39,146 nt of DNA, from assembly GCA_903924405.1 (NCBI GenBank), contig CAIYBH010000429.1, positions 1 through 39,146 of the forward strand, written 5' to 3'. The DNA is from an uncultured Planctomycetaceae bacterium (GTDB lineage Bacteria; Planctomycetota; Planctomycetia; Planctomycetales; Planctomycetaceae). The notes beneath the pieces were generated by a model, which searched no databases, was not told the origin of the DNA, and was given only the letters and a program-made list of their open reading frames with translations. A program made the position numbers and the translations under genes. Below are positions 1 to 9,028 of this stretch, one piece after another; position 1 is the stretch's first letter; each line of letters starts with the position of its first letter.

Positions 1-247
1 ACCGGGGACACACCAGCAGACCGGGGACACACCAGCAGACCGGGGACACACCAGCAGACCGGGGACACACCAGCAGACCGGGGACACACCAGCAGACCGG
101 GGACACACCAGCAGACCGGGGACACACCACCAGACCGGGGACACACCACCAGACCGGGGACACACCAGCAGACCGGGGACACACCAGCAGACCGGGGACA
201 CACCACCAGACCGGGGACACACCAGCAGACCGGGGACACACCATCAG
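1..247. repeat. 19-bp tandem repeat array, 13 copies
   Basis: Thirteen contiguous copies of the 19-base unit accggggacacaccagcag run from the first base to 247. The copies are identical except at unit position 16, which is G in nine copies, C in three (copies 7, 8 and 11) and T in the last. There are no spacers, so this is not a CRISPR array. The unit length is not a multiple of three, so a translated repeat is unlikely. The array starts at the window edge and may be longer. The unit contains GGGGACA, a motif also present in the repeats at the other end of the window. Confidence 0.97.
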
Positions 248-742
248 GCCGAGGAAGCCCCCGGGGCGACGGGCTCGAATCGAGCAGATTTTCCCTCGCA
301 GAATTGCTGATTTACGAGCAGGCCGGCGATGCGAGGTCTGCACGATTTCGGCTCGGGTAAGAACAGGAATCAGTAATCGTTGGAAGGGCTGGGTGTTACG
401 GCCTCAGCAGGCAGCGGATCCGAAACTGTGAATCCTCTGATTTGGCACACGACTGGGCGAGGAATGGTCCGGCCGGTCTGTGTCAAAACGGCAGTCGCGG
501 AGCTTGAACCCCTGGCATGCACAGCCATAAAAACCAACATAAACCCATACCCCTCAAACACTTGCAACATATACAAAAATCATGGCACGTGATTCGCTCT
601 GCTGACGCTCCCAGAGTCATTATCTGCATTTCTGGCCGGTGTGCGGGCCAGGGCAGTCACCGTGACGCTGGGTCGGTGGTTTGAAGGCAGGTTACAGGCA
701 ACAATCCAGCAGCAAAGTTTGATTCAAGGTCAGGAGAGGATC
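248..742. other. Non-coding region between the array and groES
   Basis: About 495 bases without a convincing gene. Short open frames on both strands around 370-592 overlap each other, have no recognisable motif and no good ribosome binding site. No CIRCE inverted repeat (the HrcA operator, expected before many groE operons) was found here. A weak heat-shock-like promoter candidate at 503-530 is listed separately. The groES frame stays open upstream to about 641, but that extension is not supported. Confidence 0.6.
503..530 (+). promoter_or_regulatory. Possible sigma-32-like promoter for groESL
   Basis: CTTGAA at 503-508 matches the heat-shock -35 box exactly. After 14 bases it is followed by agCCATaa (523-530), which partly matches the CCCCATnT -10 box. 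It lies about 210 bases before groES. The match is weak and many such matches arise by chance; no transcript data are available. Confidence 0.2.
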
Positions 743-1054
743 ATGGCAAAGAAGGCTTCCGCGGGCGGGACTCGGATTGTGCCTCTGGGGGATCGTGTCG
801 TACTGAAGCGCGCTGAGGCAGAAGAGAAGACTGCGGGCGGCATTTTGCTTCCGGATGCGGCAAAGAATAAGCCTCAGCGCGGCGAAGTGGTGTCTGTCGG
901 CGACGGTCATGTGAATTCCAAGGGAGAGCGAATTCCGTTGACGGTTAAAGAAGGGGACCGAGTGATTTTCAGTTCCTACGCGGGTGACGAGATTTCGATC
1001 GGGGACCAGACTTACCTGCTGATGCGTGAGAGCGACATTCTGGCAACGGTGTGA
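743..1054 (+). CDS. groES: Co-chaperonin GroES (Cpn10)
   Basis: This 103-residue protein is the heptameric lid that caps GroEL and closes the folding chamber in the cytoplasm. Family features are the core PLGDRVVLKR, the mobile loop with GGILLPD that contacts GroEL, a GEVVSVGDG strand and the C-terminal RESDILA. The length is slightly above the usual 95-97 because of a short N-terminal extension (MAKKASAGGT). The start at 743 is chosen because AGGAGAGG lies just upstream (about 732-739); an in-frame extension back to 641 lacks a binding site and family similarity. It is followed by groEL after an unusually long 219-base gap, so the two may be co-transcribed with a long spacer or have separate promoters. 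Confidence 0.96.
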   Translation: MAKKASAGGTRIVPLGDRVVLKRAEAEEKTAGGILLPDAAKNKPQRGEVVSVGDGHVNSKGERIPLTVKEGDRVIFSSYAGDEISIGDQTYLLMRESDILATV

Positions 1055-1273
1055 GCACAGCCGTGGGACGAGGTTCTGCAGTTTTGAGTTTGCTGCCAGA
1101 GTGCGGTAAGCGTCTGAGACTTGTTGAACCGTGTGGAGTCGTTCTGGTGGCGACACTGAGATTTGCCTCGCGGCAGCCTTGGTGGTGATCACGGGGCGAC
1201 TGAGTGTGATTTTCACTTTAAAAGCATCGAACACAAGTTTCGAGTTGAACTTAATTGACTGGAGAGAGTTGTC

Positions 1274-2893
1274 ATGGCAGCAAAGATGATTGCCTTTGAT
1301 CAGGAAGCTCAGGAAGCCATGCGTCGTGGCGTGACGAAGCTGGCACGGGCCGTGAAAGTGACTCTGGGGCCACGTGGTCGGAACGTCATCATTGAGAAGA
1401 GTTTCGGTTCTCCGACGGTGACTAAGGACGGCGTCACGGTCGCACGGGAAGTAGAACTTCCGGATAAGTTCGAGGACATGGGTGCCCGAATGGTCCGTGA
1501 AGTCGCCAGCAAGACGAGCGACGTGGCTGGAGACGGTACCACGACTGCTACGGTGATGGCAGAAGCGATCTACAACGAAGGCCTGAAGGCGGTTGTCGCC
1601 GGTGTCAGTCCGCTTGAGATGAAGCGCGGCATGGAAAAGGCCGTATCCGACATCATCGCGAATCTGAAGTCGATGGCTCAGGAGTGCCGCAGTCGCAAGT
1701 CAATCGCACAGGTCGGAACCGTTGCAGCCAACGGTGACGAAGAGATCGGTCGGATTCTTGCCGACGCAATGGAACAGGTTGGCAAGGATGGCGTGATCAC
1801 TGTTGAAGAGGGCAAGAGCCTGGAGACGAACTTCGAAGTTGTCGAAGGTCTGCAGTTTGACCGTGGGTATCTGTCTCCGTACTTCGTGACCGACTCCGAA
1901 AGCATGGAAGTCGTCCTTGAAGACGCCTATGTGCTGATTCATGAGAAGAAGATCAGCAACATTAAGGACCTGGTTCCGGTTCTGGAGAAGGTTGTCAACT
2001 CGGGCAAGCCGCTGCTGATCATCGCTGAAGATGTCGAAGGCGAAGCGCTGGCAACTCTCGTGATCAATAAGCTCCGTGGCACCTTCAAGATCTGTGCAGT
2101 GAAGGCACCAGGATACGGTGATCGCCGCAAGGCCATGTTGCAGGACATTGCCATCATGGTCGGTGGCACAGCGATTTTTGACGATCTTGGCATCAAGCTG
2201 GACAGCATCGACCTGACCGATCTCGGAACGGCTCGAAAGCTTGTCGTGGACAAGGACAACACGACGGTCGTGGAAGGTGGCGGTCGTAAGGCTGACATCC
2301 AGGCACGCATCGAGCAGATTCGCCGAGAGCTGGAAAACAGCTCCAGTGACTACGATCGTGAAAAGCTGGAAGAGCGCATCGCGAAGCTGGCCGGTGGCGT
2401 TGCTCAGGTCAACGTCGGTGCTGCGACTGAAAGCGAGATGAAGGAGAAGAAGGCACGCGTCGAGGATGCACTGCATGCCACACGAGCGGCTGTTGAAGAA
2501 GGTATTCTTCCAGGCGGTGGTGTTGCCATGCTGCGGGCTTCTACGGCTGTGAAGCCTGGCAAGCTCACTCATGACGAAAAGGTTGGGTACGAGATTATCG
2601 TCCGTGCCTGCCGTGCTCCTCTGACCCAGATTGCAGACAACGCCGGGGTCGACGGCGGTGTGGTTTGTGAGAAGGTCGCGTCCGGCGAAGGTAACTTTGG
2701 TTACAACGCCGCAACCGACAAGTTCGAAGACATGGTGAAGGCCGGCGTGATCGACCCCACCAAGGTGACTCGCACTGCACTGCAGAACGCAGCCAGCGTT
2801 TCAACACTGTTGCTGACCAGTGACGCGTTGATCGCTGAAAAGCCAAAGGATGACAAGAAGTCTCACAGCCATGGTGGTGAAGACATGTACTAG
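1274..2893 (+). CDS. groEL: Chaperonin GroEL (Cpn60)
   Basis: This 539-residue ATP-dependent chaperonin forms double seven-membered rings with GroES. The N-terminus carries the typical [19 protein letters not shown] segment, the nucleotide site GDGTTTATV (near residues 86-94), the apical region with [10 protein letters not shown], and the late equatorial motif [11 protein letters not shown] followed by GILPGGGVA. The start has GGAG at 1261-1264, nine bases from ATG. The tail is atypical: in place of the flexible GGM repeats seen in most GroELs it ends in a short Lys/His-rich stretch, [12 protein letters not shown]. Many Planctomycetota carry several groEL copies, and a non-GGM tail can mark a specialised paralogue; whether another copy exists cannot be seen here. 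Confidence 0.97.
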   Translation: MAAKMIAFDQEAQEAMRRGVTKLARAVKVTLGPRGRNVIIEKSFGSPTVTKDGVTVAREVELPDKFEDMGARMVREVASKTSDVAGDGTTTATVMAEAIYNEGLKAVVAGVSPLEMKRGMEKAVSDIIANLKSMAQECRSRKSIAQVGTVAANGDEEIGRILADAMEQVGKDGVITVEEGKSLETNFEVVEGLQFDRGYLSPYFVTDSESMEVVLEDAYVLIHEKKISNIKDLVPVLEKVVNSGKPLLIIAEDVEGEALATLVINKLRGTFKICAVKAPGYGDRRKAMLQDIAIMVGGTAIFDDLGIKLDSIDLTDLGTARKLVVDKDNTTVVEGGGRKADIQARIEQIRRELENSSSDYDREKLEERIAKLAGGVAQVNVGAATESEMKEKKARVEDALHATRAAVEEGILPGGGVAMLRASTAVKPGKLTHDEKVGYEIIVRACRAPLTQIADNAGVDGGVVCEKVASGEGNFGYNAATDKFEDMVKAGVIDPTKVTRTALQNAASVSTLLLTSDALIAEKPKDDKKSHSHGGEDMY

Positions 2894-3007
2894 GCCGCAG
2901 GACCGGGGCTAAGACTTTTCTGCACCTCTGGCGAGACTGAATGTCACTCCGAGAAGGTGCCTGAGACAATCTGTGTTCCTCGGTGCGTGTCGGATCAGTG
3001 CCTACAG

Positions 3008-3038
3008 AACCGCGTCTGTTCAACAGACGCGGTTTTTT
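3008..3038 (+). terminator. Intrinsic terminator after groEL
   Basis: The arms AACCGCGTCTGTT (3008-3020) and AACAGACGCGGTT (3022-3034) are perfectly complementary. Allowing a five-base loop, the stem is 11 base pairs and leads into a run of six T (3033-3038). This is a textbook rho-independent terminator and closes the groESL unit about 115 bases after the groEL stop. Confidence 0.93.
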
Positions 3039-3622
3039 GTTTTCAGCCAGCCTGGCTGACGATTTCAGACCCTCAGACCGACTGGCAGGCCACGGTTCCC
3101 TGAAATGTCACCCCGTCACGTCAACAACTCGGAAAGACAGCCGCCTCGGTTCGAACAGCGGCCACATTGCTTCGGCAATTTTGGCTGGAAGCCCCCTGTT
3201 TCATCGGCGAAATCAGCATCCCCTCGCTCAGACTCGCCGGAATTGCCCTTCGCGCCAAAACTGATGACGCCTAGACTCCAGTCGGCCCTCCGTCCGGACC
3301 AGCAGATAGCTTCCGGGCACTTTCGGACAGATTCCCTTCGATAATCCTTCCTGCCAATCATTTCTGCTTTCGTGGGTTTCCCGGCACTCATTTGCTGGCT
3401 TTTCGGGCTGGCGAATGATGGGGCTGAGCAACCGGTGTCTGGTTCCTCCCGGAAAGAAGAACAGTGTTCTTTGATCCCTGCGGTGTCAGTGCCGCCCCTT
3501 GTGCATTTCGGAACCCCCTTCTGTTGTCTGATCCCCGTTAGAAATTCCTGTGATTATGATTGCTCACTCAATCATGGTCGATCCGGTCTTTTCCTGTTGT
3601 TTTGTTTCGTCACTGTTGTTTC
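3039..3622. other. Non-coding region before the division cluster
   Basis: About 580 bases without a supported gene. Several short overlapping frames on both strands lack motifs and binding sites. In many bacteria mraZ directly precedes rsmH; no MraZ-like protein is encoded here. A promoter for the rsmH-ftsI operon must lie in this stretch or further upstream, but no clear -35/-10 pair could be assigned. Confidence 0.6.
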
Positions 3623-4534
3623 ATGCCTGATGAGCCGCGAGCTGTCCATATCCCGGTAATGCCTCGAGAGGTGCTGCAATGGTTGCGGCTCTCAACGGGG
3701 CAGGTTGTCCTTGACGGGACGCTGGGAGCGGGCGGTCACAGCAGCCTGATTCTGAAAGCCATTGGAGACAGTGGTCGATTGATCGGGCTTGATCGTGACC
3801 CGATGATGCTTGAGCTGGCGTCCAGAAAACTCACACACACAAACGCGACCTGCGTGCGTGCGAGCTACTCGGAGGCGGCAGAAATTCTGCATCAGCTGGG
3901 ATTGTCAGCAGTGGACCGGGTTCTCCTGGACCTGGGATTGTCATCAGATCAACTGGCAGATCGGCAGCGCGGATTTGGGTTTGACGCTGGCGGGCCACTC
4001 GACATGCGTTTCTATCCAAAGGAAGGTCGATCGGCGAGGGAACTTCTGGAGGAGTGGCCTGAATCTGAATTGGAACGAATATTTCTGGACTACGGCGAGG
4101 AACCTCAGGCGGCCCGCGTAGCGGCGGCAATTGGACGCCGACGTCGACGCGGGCAGGCAATCAGAACCGGCGAGGATCTGCTGGCCTGCCTGGGAGAGAC
4201 TTGCGGCAATCCCGGAACGGAGCCGGGACGGACGGTGGCGACTCGAATCTTTCAATCGCTTCGAATCGCCGTCAATGATGAGTTGAAGCATGTTGAAAAG
4301 ATGCTGACAGCAGTACTGCCGACGATCTTAAATCCCGGCGGCATTGCGGTGATTATCTCCTTCCACTCGCTGGAAGATCGACTTGTAAAAAATGCGTTCA
4401 AAGGACACCAGGGATGGCAGGTACTGACAAAAACACCAATCGAGGCCATGCCAGCGGAAGTGCGGATCAATCCCCGCAGTCGCCCGGCGAAGTTGCGAGC
4501 GGCGCAGTGGCTACCGAGTCAACCGGGGCCCTGA
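3623..4534 (+). CDS. rsmH: 16S rRNA (cytosine-1402-N4)-methyltransferase RsmH
   Basis: This 303-residue SAM-dependent enzyme (formerly MraW) methylates N4 of C1402 in the 16S rRNA decoding centre. Visible motifs are the N-terminal HIPVM (residues 9-13), the SAM-binding loop DGTLGAGGHS (31-40), DRDP, the family block DLGLSSDQLADRQRGF, RIFQSLRIAVNDEL, ISFHSLEDR and the C-terminal NPRSRPAKLRAA. The ATG at 3623 is chosen because it sits just before the conserved HIPVM; the frame is open to 3560 but without family similarity. It is first in a run with a LysM protein, an FtsL-like protein and FtsI, which matches the start of the classical dcw cluster. Its 3' end overlaps the next gene by 121 bases. 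Confidence 0.96.
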   Translation: MPDEPRAVHIPVMPREVLQWLRLSTGQVVLDGTLGAGGHSSLILKAIGDSGRLIGLDRDPMMLELASRKLTHTNATCVRASYSEAAEILHQLGLSAVDRVLLDLGLSSDQLADRQRGFGFDAGGPLDMRFYPKEGRSARELLEEWPESELERIFLDYGEEPQAARVAAAIGRRRRRGQAIRTGEDLLACLGETCGNPGTEPGRTVATRIFQSLRIAVNDELKHVEKMLTAVLPTILNPGGIAVIISFHSLEDRLVKNAFKGHQGWQVLTKTPIEAMPAEVRINPRSRPAKLRAAQWLPSQPGP

Positions 4535-6357
4535 AACCCGCAACCTCAGTGAAGCCTGCAGGTAACGCACGAAAGCTGAGTCACGAGGCAAAACTCGGCA
4601 TCATGGTGATCATGGTGCTGGTGTTTTCGTTCGGGTTCATCGTGTATCGCAAGATGGATCTGCACCAACAGCGGTTGACGCAGGCTTCCATTGGCGCACA
4701 GGGGGCCGTCGCATCAAACGACGCTACCGAGGTTTCCGCCGAGTCAACCGGAGACCCGCTGGAGGCAGCGTCCCGGGACGAACTGAATGCACGAGTTTCC
4801 CCTTTTGCTGATCCCTTTGGTGGGGCGACAGAGCCGCTGGCTGCGGAAAGTACTCCGAAAGCGTCAGAAGCCATCGGCATGATGCAACCAGAGCGCGAAC
4901 CGACCTTTGCATTTACGGAGCCCTCACCGGAAGAGGCATCCTCGGAGACCACAGAACCGTTTCCGTCTCTCGCACCAGCGCCTTCGGAGACCAATGCCGT
5001 TGACCTGTCAGCCGTAACGACAACGTCGGCCGATGAAATGTCCCTCAGCAATGAGGAACCACAGCTTGTACTGAACACGGAGGACACCACGGCTGAGGTT
5101 AATGGCAACGGCCCAATCAGCGAGTCGGCCACGAAGGGGGATGATCAATTACTTGCGGAGTCTTCCTTCCAGAACAAGCCGCCCGCTGCAGACAGCTTTG
5201 AGGGACTCGCGGCCCAACCTGAGCCGGCTGCAGATCCAGTGGCTGATGCGGACTCATTTTCGGCCATCACAGAACAGCAAACAGTGGCAGTGGGCAGCGA
5301 AAGCAACACGGAGCTACAGCTCGACGCAGAGACCTCCGTTGGGGGACTGACAGCAGAGCGCCACGAGGAACTTGCATCCGGGGAACCGGAAATTCAAATG
5401 GAAGAGCGTGAAACGGGAACTGATGCAACGCCCAACTCGGCAGTCGAGGACGGTGGACTGAACAACGCCGACTTTCCGGAACTGGCTGCTGCGGATGCCG
5501 AGTTGCCAACACCGGGCGAAGCGGCAGCCGAACAATCCATGACGGCGAACAGCGAAGGAGCAGCAGGTACGACGGCCACCAGCGATCCTGAGCCCGTCCT
5601 GATTGCCATGGCGGAACCTAAGCAGGAGGGTGATTTTTTCGGTGGCTTCACTCCTGAAGCCGCACAACCATCGCCACCTGACGCTTCCCGCGAAGACTTT
5701 CCTGCAGCACTGGATACTACGCAGGACCGATCAGCCACCAGCAACGCAGGAAAAACATCGTCAGCGGGGTTTGATGCTGTCACGAGGCCGGCGACTCGTG
5801 AACGCCGCAACGTGCTGCGAAACGCTTCGGGGTCGGGAGCGGACGGCAAGTTCAGCCTGGCCGCCTTCAACTATCAGAATGGCTCTGCGGTTGAGGCGAC
5901 CGAGGATGGGACCAAACATGATTCGGTGGTGGTCCAGCAGGGCGAGAACTACACGAAGATTTCAAAACGAGTGTACGGCACCACGCGGTACTTTTCAGCA
6001 CTCGCCGTTTTCAATCAGAATCGCATTCCGGATCCCTCGAAAATGCGTCCGGGTATGATTGTGCTGACCCCGGAAGCTCACATTCTTGAAGAGCGATATC
6101 CGCAACTGTTTGTGGATCTGCAGCCGCGCGTCACAGAACCGGCGATGTTCATGCTTCTGGAGGATGGATCTCCGGCTTACCGTGTCGGAGAGCGGGAGAC
6201 CCTGTCTGAGATCTCGAAGCGCTATCTGGGACGATCATCGCGGTGGGTTGAGATTTACCAGATGAATGAATCAGCGGTGAAAGATCCGAATAAGCTGAAG
6301 CCGGGAACAATTCTGGCACTTCCCAACGACGCCGCGGAAGTCAACGTGATGCAGTGA
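4414..6357 (+). CDS. Membrane-anchored protein with two C-terminal LysM domains
   Basis: This 647-residue protein has an N-terminal cytosolic stretch of about 60 residues, one membrane helix (near 63-81, GIMVIMVLVFSFGFIVY), a long acidic Ala/Glu/Ser/Pro-rich region (about 90-490) that is probably disordered, and two LysM-like modules (about 503-553 and 589-637), each ending in a KLKPGT or KMRPGM type turn. LysM modules bind N-acetylglucosamine of peptidoglycan, so the C-terminus should lie in the periplasm. The ATG at 4414 has AAAGGA eight bases upstream; the alternative GTG at 4549 would avoid the overlap with rsmH but has no binding site. Its place between rsmH and the ftsL-like gene suggests a role in division or wall synthesis (inference). 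No catalytic domain was seen. Confidence 0.85.
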   Translation: MAGTDKNTNRGHASGSADQSPQSPGEVASGAVATESTGALKPATSVKPAGNARKLSHEAKLGIMVIMVLVFSFGFIVYRKMDLHQQRLTQASIGAQGAVASNDATEVSAESTGDPLEAASRDELNARVSPFADPFGGATEPLAAESTPKASEAIGMMQPEREPTFAFTEPSPEEASSETTEPFPSLAPAPSETNAVDLSAVTTTSADEMSLSNEEPQLVLNTEDTTAEVNGNGPISESATKGDDQLLAESSFQNKPPAADSFEGLAAQPEPAADPVADADSFSAITEQQTVAVGSESNTELQLDAETSVGGLTAERHEELASGEPEIQMEERETGTDATPNSAVEDGGLNNADFPELAAADAELPTPGEAAAEQSMTANSEGAAGTTATSDPEPVLIAMAEPKQEGDFFGGFTPEAAQPSPPDASREDFPAALDTTQDRSATSNAGKTSSAGFDAVTRPATRERRNVLRNASGSGADGKFSLAAFNYQNGSAVEATEDGTKHDSVVVQQGENYTKISKRVYGTTRYFSALAVFNQNRIPDPSKMRPGMIVLTPEAHILEERYPQLFVDLQPRVTEPAMFMLLEDGSPAYRVGERETLSEISKRYLGRSSRWVEIYQMNESAVKDPNKLKPGTILALPNDAAEVNVMQ

Positions 6358-6508
6358 CAGGCTTGAATCCGATCCAGAGACGTCCGGGGAGCGTCTGGCC
6401 TGAACCGAGGGTCACGCGCCCCGAGTACTCTGAAAGTGCATTCCGAAGGAGCAGAATGCAGCGACAATCTGAGGGAGCATTCCCGGCTGCGTATGCGGAA
6501 TCCGCGAC

Positions 6509-6874
6509 GTGTACTTTCGATTCACAGCAGGACTGATCCTTGCCGTCTGTGTTTCCATGGCCGGTATCTGGCTGGAAAAACAGACGTTGAGGTTGCGTCG
6601 TGAGGTGAGTAGCCAGCATTACCAGACGGACGTGCTGATCGAGTGGATCGTACGCAAGCGTTTGGAAACTCAGCAATTATCGGCCCCGCTGACACGCAGA
6701 ATCGCGCAGGCAGATCAGGAATTGCCTCGCAGCGGCGTGCAAGCTGCGGGCCGGCAGCCTCGACGCGTGGAGCCAATGCCGTCGACCGCTCCAGGTGATA
6801 CCGCGAGGCTGCGAAACCCGGAGCCGCAACTGCGTTTTCAGCGTCCGTGGATTCCGGAGGGCATCACAGAATGA
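6509..6874 (+). CDS. FtsL-like bitopic division protein
   Basis: This 121-residue protein has a very short cytosolic N-terminus, one membrane helix (about residues 5-22, ending in the FRFTAGLILAVCVSMAGIW segment), then a charged helical stretch with coiled-coil character (LEKQTLRLRREVSSQ onwards) and a Pro/Arg-rich tail. This is the FtsL/DivIC plan, and the gene sits directly before ftsI as ftsL does in the dcw cluster. FtsL sequences are poorly conserved, so the call rests on architecture and position. The start is GTG at 6509; an in-frame TGA at 6470-6472 limits upstream choices and no clear binding site is visible. The stop overlaps the ftsI start as ATGA, implying translational coupling. 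About 150 untranslated bases separate it from the LysM gene. Confidence 0.6.
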   Translation: MYFRFTAGLILAVCVSMAGIWLEKQTLRLRREVSSQHYQTDVLIEWIVRKRLETQQLSAPLTRRIAQADQELPRSGVQAAGRQPRRVEPMPSTAPGDTARLRNPEPQLRFQRPWIPEGITE

Positions 6875-8781
6875 GCTCACCGGACTCAGATCACCGAACT
6901 TGCCATGCACCCGGGGGACAATTCCCGGACGGTACCGATTCAGAAGGCACCAGTACGGCCCATGAGCTGGCAGCAAGACCCGCAACCAGCGGGGCACCGC
7001 AATCCGTTATCAAAACAGAGCGATCGTGGCGATCCGGTGTGGCAGCGGTCTGCATTCTGACCGGCTGGTTACTGCTGATGGCGAGGCTGATCGAGTTGCA
7101 GGGAGCACGTCGAGAGCAGTTGAACGAGCGGGTGGCGCAGCAGAGTCAGTTTCAGGAAGTCATTCCCGCGCGTCCGGGCGAGATTCTGGATCGCAATGGG
7201 CAGGTTCTGGCGATGACCGTACAGACAGAGAGCCTGTATGCGGTTCCGGAAAAGATCGATCGGCCGATGGAATGGGCGTGGCAGATCAGTTCGATTCTGA
7301 ATCTGAACACCGACGAACTGTGTGAGCGGCTTCAGGAACATCGAGAGCGGCAGTTTCTGTGGATCAAACGCCGAATCACAGACGAGCAGGCGGCGTCAAT
7401 TCGCGCGCTGGGACTGAAAAAGGGAACGTGGGGGCTGCGGCGCGAATACCTGCGGCAATATCTTCAGGAAGGTTATGCCTCGCATGTGGTCGGCATCCGC
7501 GACATCGACAACCGTGGTCGTGGCGGGTTGGAGGAAGGATTAAATTCTCAGTTGAGGGGCACGGATGGAATCCGAGTGATGACGCGAGACGCGCGTGGGC
7601 TGATCATGGAAGTGGAAGCCAGCTCGTCCCGGGCCCCGTCTCATGGTCGCTCCGTTGTGTCATCGATCGATCTGCGAATGCAGATTCAGGCAGAACAGTG
7701 TCTGGACGAACTGGTTGAGCAATGGAAGCCTCTGGGGGCCTGTGCGATTGTAATGCAGCCGCACACCGGTGAAATTCTGGCCATGGTCTCCCGCCCCACA
7801 TTTTCGCCCGGAGCGTTGCTGGACGTCCCGGAGGCCGCGTGGAAGAATCTGGCAATCTCAGCGGTCTTTGAACCGGGGTCCACCTTCAAGCCATTCATTG
7901 CAGGCTGGGCAATCGAGCATGGTATTGTGCAGCGAAATGAATCGATTCACTGCAGTTTCGGCGCGTATCGGATGGGACCACGCCTACTGCATGATCATCA
8001 TTCCTACGGGGCTCTGAGCGTCGAGGATGTGCTCGTCAAATCCAGTAATATCGGGATGGCCAAAATCGGCGAGCGACTGGGGCTGAGATCTCTGTACGAG
8101 GCGACCTGCAGCTTCGGATTCGGTCGCCGGACGGGCATTGAGTTGTCTGGGGAACTTCCGGGGCTGGTGCATCCATTTCCACAATGGACCATCTATTCAC
8201 TGGGATCGATTCCGATGGGGCAGGAGTTGTCCGTGACGCCGCTTCAGCTGATCACGGCTCATGCGGTGCTGGCCAATGGAGGACGTCTGGTACGTCCGAC
8301 GCTGCTGCGTCGTTCACCGGAGGTGCTGACTGCGGGACCTCGGGATGGGCTGATTCCGGAAGGGGTGGAGATTCACAGCGCGCTGATGAGTCCGGAGACA
8401 GCCGCATGGCTTGTGCAGCATCCAATGCGTAACGTCGTGGAGCGGGGAACGGGCAAAGCCGCGAGGATTCCGGGATTTTCGATGTTCGGCAAGACGGGCA
8501 CCGCCCAGAAGCTGGATCCGGACACGGGCACATATTCTGACACAGCGTGGGTGGTATCGTTTGTGTGTGGAGCGCCGGCTGAGGATCCGAAAGTGCTGGT
8601 GCTGGTAATGGTCGATGAACCCACAGCCCCGGGAATTCACTATGGTGGTACGGTGGCGGCACCGACTGCCGCCCGGATACTGCAGTTTGCAACGGCTCGA
8701 GTGACGGAACTGGGGTCACCCACAGCGTCCCCGGCGAACCGCCTGACACTGGCTCCCGACCTGTCAGAAGAAACTCGGTGA
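6871..8781 (+). CDS. ftsI: Peptidoglycan D,D-transpeptidase FtsI (class B penicillin-binding protein)
   Basis: This 636-residue class B PBP cross-links peptidoglycan in the periplasm, typically at the division septum with FtsW. It has a cytosolic N-terminus of about 50 residues, one membrane helix (VCILTGWLLLMARLIEL), a dimerisation domain with RPGEILDRNG, and the transpeptidase domain. All three active-site motifs are present: S-T-F-K with the acyl-serine at 337, S-S-N at 391-393 and K-T-G at 541-543. The ATG at 6871 overlaps the previous stop and has GGAGGG upstream (6856-6861); GTG 6847 is less likely. No PASTA domain is present. No murE, mraY, ftsW or ftsZ follows, so the cluster ends here. 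Some Planctomycetota lack FtsZ but keep such enzymes, so the exact division role is open. Confidence 0.94.
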   Translation: MSSPDSDHRTCHAPGGQFPDGTDSEGTSTAHELAARPATSGAPQSVIKTERSWRSGVAAVCILTGWLLLMARLIELQGARREQLNERVAQQSQFQEVIPARPGEILDRNGQVLAMTVQTESLYAVPEKIDRPMEWAWQISSILNLNTDELCERLQEHRERQFLWIKRRITDEQAASIRALGLKKGTWGLRREYLRQYLQEGYASHVVGIRDIDNRGRGGLEEGLNSQLRGTDGIRVMTRDARGLIMEVEASSSRAPSHGRSVVSSIDLRMQIQAEQCLDELVEQWKPLGACAIVMQPHTGEILAMVSRPTFSPGALLDVPEAAWKNLAISAVFEPGSTFKPFIAGWAIEHGIVQRNESIHCSFGAYRMGPRLLHDHHSYGALSVEDVLVKSSNIGMAKIGERLGLRSLYEATCSFGFGRRTGIELSGELPGLVHPFPQWTIYSLGSIPMGQELSVTPLQLITAHAVLANGGRLVRPTLLRRSPEVLTAGPRDGLIPEGVEIHSALMSPETAAWLVQHPMRNVVERGTGKAARIPGFSMFGKTGTAQKLDPDTGTYSDTAWVVSFVCGAPAEDPKVLVLVMVDEPTAPGIHYGGTVAAPTAARILQFATARVTELGSPTASPANRLTLAPDLSEETR

Positions 8782-9009
8782 CCACCCAGGCCGGATCAAG
8801 GCATCGACGGTGACCACCCCTTCCACCATGTTATTGCGCAGGGTTCCACATTTGTGTGGCTTGAAATATGCTTCGCCACACGCGGGCCTGCAGCAGCCGT
8901 CGCGAAGTCGGCTGCCTAACGACAGAAGAGTTTGAACAATTTTCGCCCGGCCAAACTACCCGACCGGTAAAACTCGGTGGGTGATCCTGTGTGGGCTGCA
9001 AGTCGAGGC

Positions 9010-9026
9010 AGGAGTGAGACACTCCT
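9010..9026 (+). promoter_or_regulatory. Perfect hairpin just before the permease start
   Basis: AGGAGTG (9010-9016) and CACTCCT (9020-9026) form a perfect seven-base-pair stem with a three-base AGA loop, ending two bases before the ATG at 9029. The 5' arm holds the only AGGAG in the leader, so folding would hide it. However, that AGGAG lies 14 bases from the ATG, farther than usual, so its role as a binding site is uncertain. Confidence 0.45.
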
Positions 9027-9028
9027 GA

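Noticed and set aside
1..247. CRISPR array
   Set aside because: Units are contiguous 19-mers with no spacers and no cas genes nearby.
600..1273. CIRCE operator for HrcA near groESL
   Set aside because: No TTAGCACTC-N9-GAGTGCTAA-like dyad before groES or between groES and groEL.
1700..2572. Long minus-strand open frame inside groEL
   Set aside because: Antisense shadow of groEL; no motif, and groEL is unambiguous.
8776..8819. Direct repeat CGGTGACCACCC at 8776 and 8808
   Set aside because: Only twelve bases, two copies, no associated feature; may be chance.
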